Source: Tardiphaga sp. vice304
GTDB taxonomy: Bacteria; Pseudomonadota; Alphaproteobacteria; Rhizobiales; Xanthobacteraceae
NCBI RefSeq assembly: GCF_007018905.1
Contig: NZ_CP041402.1
Coordinates: 3,522,001 to 3,586,000 of the forward strand
Reading direction: 5' to 3'
Length of the DNA stretch: 64,000 nucleotides
In this document: piece by piece, positions 42,377 through 51,200 of the stretch
How positions within the stretch are numbered: the stretch's first letter is position 1
Layout: every line of letters starts with the position of its first letter
Notes under the pieces: generated by a model
Database searches by the model: none
Told to the model about the DNA's origin: nothing
Seen by the model: the letters and a program-made list of their open reading frames with translations, nothing else
Translations under genes and position numbers: made by a program

Positions 42377-45046
42377 ATGCGCGCCGTCGTCGCCGTCTTG
42401 CTGTTCGTCACTGCCGCTCACGCCGCCCTCTGGGGAGTTTTGCGCGAGAGGCAGGAAGCACCGGACTTCAAGGGCATTCTCCCCAGCGTCTCCTACGCGC
42501 CGTTCGACGGCACGGCGCATCCCGACATTGACAACATTCCCAATCCCGAACGGATCCGTTCGGATCTGAAGACGCTGGCCGGCATCAGCCGCGGCATTCG
42601 TCTGTATTCCTCGACCGGTGGCGTCGAACTGGTGCCGCCGATCGCCAACGAGGCCGGCCTCAAGGTCATGGTCGGCGCCTGGATCGACAAGAACGTCGAT
42701 CGCAACGAACGCGAGATGGTGGCCGCGGTCGAACTGGCCAAGCGCAACCGCAACGTCAACGGCATCGTGGTCGGCAACGAAACGGTGTTTCGTGGCGAGC
42801 AAAAGGTCGAAGATCTCGTCAAACTGATCCAGAAGGTGAAGAGCCAGGTCAACGTGCCGGTCACCACCGGCGAGATCTGGAACATCTGGATCGAGAACCC
42901 CGAACTGGCCTCCTCCGTCGATTTCATCGCGGCGCATATCCTTCCCTACTGGGAAGGGTTTTCGGACAAGCAGGCCGTGGATCAGGCGCTGATCATCTAT
43001 CAGAAGCTGCGCGACGCCTTTCCCGGCAAGCGGATCGTGATCGCCGAATTCGGCTGGCCGAGTGCCGGCTACAATCTCAAGAGCGCGATCCCCGGCCCGT
43101 TCGAGCAGGCGGTGACGTTGCGCACCTTCGTCAGCCGCGCCGAAGCCATCGGCATGGAATACAACATCGTCGAGGCGATCGATCAGCCCTGGAAATTCTT
43201 CGAAGGCGGCGTCGGTCCGTATTGGGGTATCCTGAACGCCGCGCGCGAGCCGAAATTCGCCTGGAGCGGCCCGGTGGTCGACGCGGCCTACTGGAAACTG
43301 ATGGGCATCGCGCTGCTGGTCGGCATCCTGCTGTCGCTGCCGATCCTGCAACTGGTGACACCGACGCCAATGCAGGCGCTGGTGCTGTCGGCGGCCGCCA
43401 ACGGCGTCGGCGCCTGGGTCGCCTACATTTTCGCTTACCAGCAGACCCACTACTTCGTCTGGGGCTCCACCTTCGCCCTGACGCTGGGCCTGACCCTGTT
43501 GGTGCCGCTGATCCTGATCGCGATGGCGCGGATCGAGGAAATTTCCGCGATTGCCTTCGGCCACGCGCCGCGCCGCCTGCTCACCCCGGCCCAGACCTCG
43601 TTGATCGCGATCCCGCCCGGTGGCGTGTTCCCGAAGGTGTCGATCCACGTCCCGGCCTACCGCGAATCGCCGGAGATGCTGAAGAAGACGCTCGATGCGG
43701 TCGCGGCGCTCGACTATCCGAACTTCGAATGCGTGGTGATCATCAACAACACGCCCGACCCGGCCTTCACACAGCCGATCCAGGATTACTGCCGGCTGCT
43801 CGGCGAGCGCTTCATCTTCATCAACGCGCTGAAAGTCGAAGGCTTCAAGGCCGGCGCGCTGCGCATCGCGATGGAGCGCACCTCGGTCGATGCCGAAATT
43901 ATCGGCATCATCGACGCCGACTACATGGTCGAGCCGAATTGGCTGAAGGACCTGGTGCCGGCCTTCAACGACCCCAACGTCGGGCTGGTGCAGGCGCCGC
44001 AGGACCATCGCGACCAGAACCGTTCGCTGATGCACTACATCATGAACGGCGAATATGCCGGCTTCTTCGACATCGGCATGGTCCAGCGCAACGAGGTCAA
44101 CGCCATCATCGTCCACGGCACGATGTGCCTGATCCGGCGATCGGCGATGGACATGGCCGGCGGCTGGGCCGGCGACACGATCTGCGAGGATTCCGACCTT
44201 GGCCTGGCCATCATGCAGCATGGCTGGCTGACGCATTACACCAACGTCCGCTATGGCTACGGCCTGTTGCCGGACACCTATGAGGCGTTCAAGAAGCAGC
44301 GCCATCGCTGGGCCTATGGCGGGTTCCAGATCATCAAGAAGCATTGGCGCCGCTTCCTGCCCGGCGCCAGCCGCATGACCCAGGACCAGAAGCGCGAATT
44401 CGGCCTCGGCTGGCTGAACTGGCTCGGCGCCGAAAGCCTCGGCGTGGTGGTGGCGATCCTCAATCTGATCTGGGTGCCGATCGTCGCGTTCGCTGACATC
44501 GCCATCCCCGACAAGATCCTGACGCTGCCGATCATCGCCTCCTTCGTGGTGTCGCTGGTGCACTTCATCACGCTGTACAAGCTCCGGGTCCATGTGAAGA
44601 CCTGGCAGATGCTGGGCGCCATGATCGCGGCGATGTCGGTGCAGTGGACGGTGTCGCGCGCGGTCGCCAACGGCCTGATCACCGAGCACCTGCCGTTCAC
44701 CGTCACCTCCAAGGGCGGCTTGTCCAACATGTCGATCGAGTTCCAGGCGTTCTGGGAGGCGGTGATCGGCGTGCTGCTGCTGGTCGGCGCCGGCGTTCTG
44801 ATCGCCTCCAACAGTTTCAAGCAGGTGCACGAGATCTATATCTTCGCGGGCGTGCTGGTGCTGCAGAGCCTGCCGTTCCTGTCGGCGGTGGCGATTGCGC
44901 TCTTGGAAAATTCGCGAACCAATGATTTCGCCTGGTGGCGCAACACCACGGTACGCACCGCCGAGCTGATCGGCCTGCGCCCGGTGGCGATGCCGGCGAT
45001 CGACGTGTCGCAGCCGGTGCCTTCGGAAATCCGTCGCGACGGCTGA
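42377..45046 (+). CDS. ndvB: Cyclic beta-glucan synthase NdvB (GH17-like plus GT2)
   Basis: 889 aa from the ATG at 42377. After an N-terminal membrane segment, a GH17-like domain has VVGNETVFRG and IAEFGWPSAG. A membrane block follows, then a GT2 domain with VSIHVPAYRES, IINNTPD, IIDADYMV (DxD around residue 512), CEDSDLG and KKQRHRWAYGG (QxxRW around 640). More membrane segments close it. NdvB makes the beta-1,3-glucan chain from UDP-glucose, and the GH17 domain probably does transfer or cyclisation. The glucan affects osmoadaptation and soybean nodulation in B. japonicum. Confidence 0.9.
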   Translation: MRAVVAVLLFVTAAHAALWGVLRERQEAPDFKGILPSVSYAPFDGTAHPDIDNIPNPERIRSDLKTLAGISRGIRLYSSTGGVELVPPIANEAGLKVMVGAWIDKNVDRNEREMVAAVELAKRNRNVNGIVVGNETVFRGEQKVEDLVKLIQKVKSQVNVPVTTGEIWNIWIENPELASSVDFIAAHILPYWEGFSDKQAVDQALIIYQKLRDAFPGKRIVIAEFGWPSAGYNLKSAIPGPFEQAVTLRTFVSRAEAIGMEYNIVEAIDQPWKFFEGGVGPYWGILNAAREPKFAWSGPVVDAAYWKLMGIALLVGILLSLPILQLVTPTPMQALVLSAAANGVGAWVAYIFAYQQTHYFVWGSTFALTLGLTLLVPLILIAMARIEEISAIAFGHAPRRLLTPAQTSLIAIPPGGVFPKVSIHVPAYRESPEMLKKTLDAVAALDYPNFECVVIINNTPDPAFTQPIQDYCRLLGERFIFINALKVEGFKAGALRIAMERTSVDAEIIGIIDADYMVEPNWLKDLVPAFNDPNVGLVQAPQDHRDQNRSLMHYIMNGEYAGFFDIGMVQRNEVNAIIVHGTMCLIRRSAMDMAGGWAGDTICEDSDLGLAIMQHGWLTHYTNVRYGYGLLPDTYEAFKKQRHRWAYGGFQIIKKHWRRFLPGASRMTQDQKREFGLGWLNWLGAESLGVVVAILNLIWVPIVAFADIAIPDKILTLPIIASFVVSLVHFITLYKLRVHVKTWQMLGAMIAAMSVQWTVSRAVANGLITEHLPFTVTSKGGLSNMSIEFQAFWEAVIGVLLLVGAGVLIASNSFKQVHEIYIFAGVLVLQSLPFLSAVAIALLENSRTNDFAWWRNTTVRTAELIGLRPVAMPAIDVSQPVPSEIRRDG

Positions 45047-45132
45047 CGGCGGCGCCAATCGGCGCTTCGATGTCCACAACGACGGTCCGCGCTCTTGACC
45101 CGCGCGGACCCTCTCTCTATTCACCCCCTTGG

Positions 45133-45208
45133 GGGCGGGTAGCTCAGTTGGTAGAGCATTCGACTTTTAATCGACTGGTCATGGGTTCGAGTCCCATCCC
45201 GCCCACCA
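45133..45208 (+). tRNA. tRNA-Lys (TTT anticodon)
   Basis: A full cloverleaf. The acceptor GGGCGGG pairs with CCCGCCC, the D-arm has AGCTCAGTTGGTAGAGC, the anticodon loop ACTTTTAAT has TTT, the T-arm is GGGTTCGAGTCCC, and CCA is encoded at the end. The island-like region at 45.9-50.2 kb lies downstream of its 3' end. Confidence 0.96.
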
Positions 45209-45267
45209 TTCCCGGATCGCTTGCTTCCGGGCGATGACAAAACCGTTTGAACACCGGACACCACTCC

Positions 45268-45855
45268 ATGCGGATTACGCTCGTCGGCTCCAAACATTTC
45301 GGCGTCATTACCCTAGAGATGCTGCGGACCCACGATGTCGAGATCGCCCGGGTGGTCGTCGCCGACGCCGAGGACCGGCTGGCGGCAGCTGCCAAGGCCG
45401 CCGGCATTCCGGTGACCGTCCAGGCCAACCCGAAGAACGTCGTCGCGTCCGAGATCGCCGAGGGCACCGACCTGATCGTCACCGCGCACAGCCATGCCCG
45501 GATCGGCAAGGACGCCCTGGCCGCCTCCAGGATGGGCGGCATCGGTTATCATCCGTCGCTGCTGCCGCGGCATCGCGGCATCGCCGCCGTCGAATGGACC
45601 ATCAAGGAGGGCGATCCGGTCGCGGGCGGGACCATCTACCACCTCGCCGACACGATGGACGGCGGCGCCATCGCGCTGCAGGAATTCTGTTTCGTCAAAA
45701 AGGGCGAAACCGCCCGCGAATTGTGGGAGCGCGCACTCGCCCCACTCGGCCAGAAGCTGCTCGGCGAGATCATCGACCACGCCGTGGCCCATGGCAGCCT
45801 GCCGGCGATTGCGCAGGACGAGCAATTCGCCACCAAGGCGCCAAGGCTCGCCTGA
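45268..45855 (+). CDS. Formyltransferase-family protein with an altered active site
   Basis: 195 aa from the ATG at 45268. It carries the formyl_trans_N-type motif YHPSLLPRHRG and the downstream DTMDGGAI aspartate. In methionyl-tRNA formyltransferase the catalytic Asn sits two residues before the His, but here that position is Gly (GIGYHPSLL). The protein also lacks the C-terminal tRNA-binding domain of Fmt. It may formylate a small amine such as a sugar or amino acid, or lack activity. It follows tRNA-Lys with no obvious partner gene. Confidence 0.7.
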   Translation: MRITLVGSKHFGVITLEMLRTHDVEIARVVVADAEDRLAAAAKAAGIPVTVQANPKNVVASEIAEGTDLIVTAHSHARIGKDALAASRMGGIGYHPSLLPRHRGIAAVEWTIKEGDPVAGGTIYHLADTMDGGAIALQEFCFVKKGETARELWERALAPLGQKLLGEIIDHAVAHGSLPAIAQDEQFATKAPRLA

Positions 45856-45917
45856 GCGCCGCCGGAGGCCCGGAGTGTCTGACTGCGGCGGAACCAACGC
45901 CGTGATCGGCGATTATG

Positions 45918-46545
45918 TTACCAGGGAGATCCCCGTGTTTTGACCGAGACCGACAACCGGCATGAAGCGGTATCAGGTGCAGGTCTGTGGCCTGACTTTC
46001 CTGTGCTGTCGATCCAGTCGAGGATGGTGTCGAGATCGCCATGCAGGGTGATCCGAAACTTGCCGCGCTTGTCGCCGGGGGGGCGGGAGCCTCCGACAGC
46101 CGCGTGTTGAGTTCGTCCTGTCTGGCCTCAAGCTCGGTTGGCCGGGCCGACAGGGCCCGCTGATATTCACCTTGCTCGATGACGTGGACGATCTCCTTGA
46201 TAGCTTTCTCGGTGTCGGAAAGCTCGCGGCGGGTGGTGTCGGCTGAGGTTCGGTGCTCGCGATTGAGGCGGTTGGTTTCCTGCACATAGGCGCGGATGGG
46301 CTCGGCGGCGATCCACAACAGTTACAAAACACAAGGCCGGACAGCAGCGTTCGGGGCCGGTGGGTGGCGTTCAACCCGCCATTGGCGGCCATGATGCGCC
46401 GGACCGCTGCGCGACAGCCGTCCGTCTGCTTCTTGTAGAGGTCGGTCAATTCGACCTGCCGCGCTTTGGCGGCATCCCAGAGCTCTTGCGGCACTATGCT
46501 GTGAATCGGCGCGGGGCCCCGACGCCGATCGGCACGTCAAGCTAC
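45918..46545 (-). pseudogene. Decayed C-terminal part of a serine recombinase
   Basis: On the minus strand, PQELWDAAKARQ and LLSGLVFCNCCG are the recombinase-domain end and first zinc-ribbon cysteines. After an apparent internal deletion near 46320, the coiled coil (VQETNRLNREHRT, ELEARQDELNTRL) continues in another frame. A third frame, entered at the seven-G run near 46076, gives FRITLHGDLDTILDWIDS and stops at 45918. Two frame breaks make it a pseudogene. The N-terminal catalytic domain is absent. Confidence 0.68.
45937..45955. repeat. Left copy of a 19-bp inverted repeat
   Basis: GTTTTGACCGAGACCGACA. Its exact reverse complement is at 50205-50223. It lies inside the 3' end of the recombinase pseudogene. 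Confidence 0.9.
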
Positions 46546-46613
46546 TGATCCAATTTGCGGTGGAGGTGACATGCTTCAGCGCCGATTTGCATGGCGGGAC
46601 TGACAAGCGCAAC

Positions 46614-46870
46614 ATGACCGACCCGGTGATCCACGACATCGTGGCGTTGCTACCGCCGCTGCTGCAATCGCTCGAGGCGCTCGGCCTTGTCGCCCGTCAT
46701 CTCAACCCGCCGGAATTCGGCGCGGTGATGCATTAGATCGGTATGCCGGAGCAGCCGTTGCATGCGACGCTTGCGCCACTCGCCGACTGGCCCGGCCAGT
46801 TCGCGCATTTGCGCGGTCCGCTGCAGTCCGCGACCGAGGCGACCGTTCCCCACGACCTCCATGAAAGCTG
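46614..46870 (+). pseudogene. Truncated copy A of a repeated ORF
   Basis: Starts MTDPVIHDIVALLPPLLQSL and hits TAG at 46734-46736 after VMH. Reading past the stop continues in frame with QFAHLRGPLQSAT. It is clearly related to the ORF at 49879-50151 (VVDDIVALLPQLLQALE, GHLRGTLQSAS). The copies differ by a 9-base in-frame gap near codon 23. I suspect both are N-terminal scraps of a larger hydrolase-like protein, but I cannot show that. Confidence 0.6.
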
Positions 46871-46897
46871 GCTCGCACGGGTCGATGCCGCGTATTC

Positions 46898-49384
46898 TCA
46901 CCCGACCAGCAACCGCACGCTGTCGGCCGGCTTCGCCGCCGGGGGGCGGCTGATGCTGCCGGCCTGCAACAGTGCGCTGGCCTCGTCCGCCGGCACCGGG
47001 CGGCTGAAGTATGACCCCTGCGCGAAACGACAGCCGGCGCTCAGCAGAAACGCCAGTTGATCGGCGGTCTCGACGCCTTCGGCGATCGCTTCCATGCCGA
47101 ACTCGCGCGCCAGCACCAGCGCTGCGCGGACGATCGCGGCGTCGCCGGGTTCGGTCAGCAAATTGGGCATGAACTGCCGCGCGATCTTGAGCCGGTCCAG
47201 CGGGTGGGTACGCAGCAAGGCGAGCAACGAATAGCCGATTCCGAAATCGTCGATCGCGACGCTGATCCCCAGTGCTTGCAGGTCCGGAATGATATCGGTC
47301 CTGATCTTGTTCGATTCGATCAATGCCGCTTCGGTCAGCTCGATCTCGATTCGGCCGGGATCGATGGCGTAGCGGGCCGCGGTTTCCCGGATCTGCTCGT
47401 CAAGCGTGTTGACGACCTTGAGTTGTGCTGCGGAAATACTGATGGCGAGCCGCGGCGGGTCGATACCTTCGCGCTGCCAGCGGCCGATCTGCTGGCAGAC
47501 CTGTTCCAGCACCCATTGGCCGATCGAATGGATCGCGCCGGTTGTCACGGCGATCGGCAGAAACGACGCCGGCAGCAGCAGCCCGCGCTGCGGATGATTC
47601 CAGCGCAGCAAGGCTTCCATGCCGACGATCCGGCCGGAACTAATCTCAACCTGCGGCTGATAGTAAACCTCGAGCTCGTCGTTGGCGATCGCTGCACGAA
47701 TTTCCTCGCTCATCGCCAGGCGGTCGCGCGCCTTGCGTTCGAGACTGGTCGAATAGAAACTGTAGCCGTCGCGGCCGTCGTGCTTGGTCTGATAAAGCGC
47801 AAGGTCGGCCTCGACCAACATGGCGTCCGGCGACGCGGTCTCTGTATCGTAAATCGAGATTCCGAGGCTGGCGGAGACCTGTGCTTCCTCGCCGTCGAGG
47901 TCGTAGCGCCGCTTCAGGGCATTCCGGATCCGCGCCGCGATGCTGGCGAGCAGTGGGCGATCCGATGCATCGACCACCAGAATCGCGAATTCGTCGCCGC
48001 CGAGCCGGGCGATCAGGTCATGGATGCCGACCACGGCGCGCAGTCGTTCCGCCACGATCTGCAGCAACAGGTCGCCGGAGGGATGGCCGAGCGTATCATT
48101 GACTTCCTTGAAGTGATCGAGATCAAGACAGAACACCGCAAAGTGCCTGTCATCCCGTCTGGCCGCCGCGAAGGTCTCGGCCAGCCGGGCGCTAAAGGTC
48201 GCGCGGTTGGCGAGGCCGGTCATCGAATCGATACTCGCCAGTCGGGTGACCTTGACGCTTTCGCGCTGCAGTTTCGCGGTGGCCTCGCGCAGCTCGCCGG
48301 TCAATCTTTCGAGCCGGACGGTCCGCTTCAGCGATACCAGCAAGTAGATGATGATCATCGCCGTGATAAGCAGCCCCACTCCAAAAACGATGATCGCCTG
48401 CCAGCTCAACCGGCCGCCGGCAAGTTCGCCGGTCGGCGCAAAGATCGCGGTCCATTCCTGGTCGGCAATGCGGATCTGGCCGCTCCAGTGCCGAGCCGCC
48501 CGCATGCTGTCTTCAGTTGGAGCGGCCGCCGGCTGCAGCCGCGTTCGCGACGGATACCAAAAAATGCCGCGCTGGCCGGCCGGCGCCTTCGGGTTGAGGA
48601 AGTAGATATCGAGACCGGCCGGAAGCGTTTTCGCGCCGAGGATGTTCTCGATCATCGGCGCGGTGCCGAACACGCCATACATGAAGCCATCCGGGATCCG
48701 CTGCGGATCATGCGGACCCGCAAACTTGGGGTAAACCGGAACAAAAGCCATGAAGCCGTCGGGTTCCTCCTTGGTGATCAGATTGATCGGCGGCGTTGCC
48801 GACGGCCGCCCGGTCAGGCGCGCACGCGCCGTGGCATGCGCACGGATCGGTTCCGAATACATGTCGAAGCCGATAATCTGCTTGGTGTATTCCTGCGGGT
48901 CGGGAAACAGGATCGGCAGAAACTCGTCGCGATCGCGCGCGCGAATGCGGTTCCCCTTCTCGTCGCGCTCCCAGATTTCGAAATCGGCAAATCCTTCCTC
49001 GCGCACCGCCTGCTCGAACGCCGCGCGCTGTTGCCGGGTGACGTGGGGGGCCCAGCCGGTGTTGCGAAGACCGGGAAGCCGGCTGCGGAGGTCCTTGGCG
49101 TAGGCCTGGAATTCGGTGCGGCCGATCGGCCGATCGGCCGAACTGTAATTGGCCCTCAGCGTGAACAGGATATTGGTCGCATTCTCGATACTCGAATTCA
49201 GCGTCTGCCGGTAGTCCTCGGCGATCTCCTGCAGCTTGAGTTCGTCCAGCCTGGATTCCCAACTCGAGACGGCAAAAGATGCGCCCAGCGCAATCAGTGT
49301 GCCGACGACCGCCGCCAGAATGGCGGGCGTGTAACGTTTCCATTGCACGGGCTTGACGGCGAGATTGTCGGCCGAAATTTCCAC
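46898..49384 (-). CDS. CHASE-like/GGDEF/EAL cyclic di-GMP signalling protein
   Basis: 828 aa from the GTG at 49384, with GGGGAG upstream. A first membrane segment (about residues 18-40) precedes a periplasmic CHASE-like sensor of about 270 residues and a second segment (IIVFGVGLLITAMIIIYLLV). The GGDEF domain has an intact RLGGDEFAI. The EAL domain has GMEALLRW, IDDFGIGYS and AEGVET. The Asn of the expected N-x-S is Ser (ISISAAQ), and LKID is LKIA, so phosphodiesterase activity is doubtful. The protein may mainly make cyclic di-GMP. Confidence 0.9.
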   Translation of the reverse strand: MEISADNLAVKPVQWKRYTPAILAAVVGTLIALGASFAVSSWESRLDELKLQEIAEDYRQTLNSSIENATNILFTLRANYSSADRPIGRTEFQAYAKDLRSRLPGLRNTGWAPHVTRQQRAAFEQAVREEGFADFEIWERDEKGNRIRARDRDEFLPILFPDPQEYTKQIIGFDMYSEPIRAHATARARLTGRPSATPPINLITKEEPDGFMAFVPVYPKFAGPHDPQRIPDGFMYGVFGTAPMIENILGAKTLPAGLDIYFLNPKAPAGQRGIFWYPSRTRLQPAAAPTEDSMRAARHWSGQIRIADQEWTAIFAPTGELAGGRLSWQAIIVFGVGLLITAMIIIYLLVSLKRTVRLERLTGELREATAKLQRESVKVTRLASIDSMTGLANRATFSARLAETFAAARRDDRHFAVFCLDLDHFKEVNDTLGHPSGDLLLQIVAERLRAVVGIHDLIARLGGDEFAILVVDASDRPLLASIAARIRNALKRRYDLDGEEAQVSASLGISIYDTETASPDAMLVEADLALYQTKHDGRDGYSFYSTSLERKARDRLAMSEEIRAAIANDELEVYYQPQVEISSGRIVGMEALLRWNHPQRGLLLPASFLPIAVTTGAIHSIGQWVLEQVCQQIGRWQREGIDPPRLAISISAAQLKVVNTLDEQIRETAARYAIDPGRIEIELTEAALIESNKIRTDIIPDLQALGISVAIDDFGIGYSLLALLRTHPLDRLKIARQFMPNLLTEPGDAAIVRAALVLAREFGMEAIAEGVETADQLAFLLSAGCRFAQGSYFSRPVPADEASALLQAGSISRPPAAKPADSVRLLVG

Positions 49385-49878
49385 GCTACTCCCCTTTGTA
49401 CTGGCCAGTCCGCGAGCGGCGCACGCCTGCCTCGACGGCCTTGTCCGTCACCGCGGATCCGCAGTGATCGATTGCGCCCCCAACCTAGTGTGACTGCACA
49501 TTGCCGGCGCGTTAATTCGGGACCACGCAGAACTACGAGGACAGGGCCGTGACGTTGAGGTGCGAGCGCGTGCGGACCTCGAAGGGCGACAGCGTCGCAG
49601 GGACGGTCAGGCAGAGGTGTTAGTTTGGACCCGCGCCTGGTCACAGCAGATGCGCCGGATCAGGCTGCCGCGAGTATTGTCCCGGCACGCAAAGGTCTTG
49701 AGGCGGGTCAAATCGAACCTGATTGGAAACGACCTCGAATCGATCCATGCCGATGGTAAGCTCTGGGCGGGTATTACCGTCCGATCTCGGCATGCGTCTC
49801 CGTGGCCTGTTAAGCGAGGCGACGAGGGCTGCGGCGGGTATGGCAGGACTATCAGGAGTGGGGGCTAACAATCGCATC
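49385..49878. other. Long intergenic stretch inside the island-like region
   Basis: About 490 bases with no convincing gene. It should contain the promoter of the GGDEF/EAL gene near 49385-49500. The remainder, up to truncated copy B, looks like non-coding debris; no transposase or recombinase fragment could be recognised. Confidence 0.45.
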
Positions 49879-50151
49879 ATGACCGACGCGGTGGTCGACG
49901 ACATCGTGGCGTTGCTGCCGCAGCTGCTGCAGGCGCTGGAATTCTTCGCCCGTCATCTCGATCCGCCGGCATTCGGCACGGTGATGCAGCAGATCGGTGC
50001 GCCGGACCATGCATTGCAGGCGGCGCTGCTGCGGCTCACCGGCTGGCCCGACCAATTCGGACATCTCCGCGGAACGCTGCAGTCCGCGAGCGACGCTGCA
50101 CTGGCCGCCTTCGCAGGCTTGCGCGCGGTCGAAGACCGGGAAGGCGATTGA
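49879..50151 (+). CDS. Truncated copy B of a repeated ORF
   Basis: 90 aa, MTDAVVDDIVALLPQLLQAL and ending LRAVEDREGD. It is homologous to the broken copy at 46614 and in the same orientation. It may be expressed, but its abrupt end and lack of a recognised domain suggest a fragment of a longer protein. An in-frame ATG at 49723 is less likely. Confidence 0.5.
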   Translation: MTDAVVDDIVALLPQLLQALEFFARHLDPPAFGTVMQQIGAPDHALQAALLRLTGWPDQFGHLRGTLQSASDAALAAFAGLRAVEDREGD

Positions 50152-50204
50152 GTTGTAACAAAAGTGGTCGTAGCGGCAGGCCTTAAATCTCCACGGCCAA
50201 CAAG

Positions 50205-50223
50205 TGTCGGTCTCGGTCAAAAC
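50205..50223. repeat. Right copy of a 19-bp inverted repeat
   Basis: TGTCGGTCTCGGTCAAAAC, the exact reverse complement of 45937-45955. It lies just after truncated copy B and before the secreted-protein genes. Confidence 0.9.
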
Positions 50224-50308
50224 CTGCCCGGGGCAGACGCAGTGCAGCAATGTTTTGACACATTGCTCCCGGATATGGTGGATCCTCATCAGATCAGGAA
50301 TCGAATAC

Positions 50309-50665
50309 ATGCGTCTCGACCGCATCAAATCACTTTGTCTCAGCTCCGTTTTCATGGGCTTCTGTGCCCTGTCCGCACCCGCCATGTCCGAGGCTTCGTA
50401 TGATGGCCTTTGGCATGTGACGATCATCACCCAATCCGGAACCTGCGAACCCACATCACGGTACCCGCTCACCGTCACCGATGGCCGGATCACCGCCCCC
50501 GGCGCCGATGTCTCCGGCAAGGTCGGGCCTCAGGGGCTCGTCAAGGTTTCGATCGGCCCGGCCTATGCCAATGGCCAGTTGTCCGGGAACACGGGAACGG
50601 GCAAGTGGAACGGCGCATCGGGCGGCGTTCCATGTAGCGGACGCTGGGAAGCTTCGCGTCAATAA
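50309..50665 (+). CDS. Small secreted protein
   Basis: 118 aa from the ATG at 50309, with AGGAAT upstream. The signal peptide (LCLSSVFMGFCALSAPAMSEA) is followed by a beta-rich domain with two cysteines (GTCEPTSRYPLTV and GVPCSGRW). The pattern of alternating polar strands with Gly turns suggests a small barrel. The next gene starts 20 bases later and has a similar size and plan. Confidence 0.72.
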   Translation: MRLDRIKSLCLSSVFMGFCALSAPAMSEASYDGLWHVTIITQSGTCEPTSRYPLTVTDGRITAPGADVSGKVGPQGLVKVSIGPAYANGQLSGNTGTGKWNGASGGVPCSGRWEASRQ

Positions 50666-50685
50666 TCTCAACCTGGAAAGATATC

Positions 50686-51177
50686 ATGATCTCTCGCTCT
50701 GCTTCATTGCTGCTGCGGACCGGCCTCATCGGCGCAGCACTTGGCGTTTCCGCTCCGGCCGCTTTCGCCCAGTCGGCGCCCTTCGCCGGCATGGCCGGCG
50801 TCTGGTCGGGCTCCGGCACTATCTCTCTGGAAGGCGGCGCCAAGGAACGGATCCGATGCAAGGCAACCTACGCCGTCAGCAGCCAAGGCAATGGCCTCAA
50901 TCAGGCCCTGCTCTGCGCCAGCGACAGCTACAAGTTCGAATTGAAGAGCGATGTCATCGCCAAGGCCGGCGTGCTGTCGGGCACCTGGGCCGAGACCACG
51001 CGTAGCGTGAATGGTTCGCTGCAGGGCCGCGCCGGCAACGGTCAGTTCGACGTGACCGTATCGGCGCCGGCCTTCACTGCGAAGCTGGTCATGACGACCA
51101 ATGGCAACAAGCAGAACGTAGCCATCACCTCGGACGGATCGTTCAAGGGCGCCAACATCGCCCTCAACCGCAGCTGA
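50686..51177 (+). CDS. Small secreted beta-rich protein
   Basis: 163 aa. It has a signal peptide (RTGLIGAALGVSAPAAFAQ) and a mature region with MAGVWSGSGTISLEGGAKER, two cysteines (IRCKATYAV and LLCASDSYK) and later VSAPAFTAKLV. It looks like a lipocalin-like or META-like small barrel and is probably co-transcribed with the gene before it. A perfect hairpin terminator follows. Confidence 0.75.
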   Translation: MISRSASLLLRTGLIGAALGVSAPAAFAQSAPFAGMAGVWSGSGTISLEGGAKERIRCKATYAVSSQGNGLNQALLCASDSYKFELKSDVIAKAGVLSGTWAETTRSVNGSLQGRAGNGQFDVTVSAPAFTAKLVMTTNGNKQNVAITSDGSFKGANIALNRS

Positions 51178-51200
51178 GTTTTCGTCGCAGATAGAATACG

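Noticed and set aside
42368..45124. 918-aa minus-strand ORF opposite ndvB
   Set aside because: Antisense shadow with His/Arg/Asp-rich low-complexity sequence; NdvB is clear on the plus strand.
47057..49552. 831-aa plus-strand ORF opposite the GGDEF/EAL gene
   Set aside because: Shadow of the minus-strand gene, with no domain and typical antisense composition.
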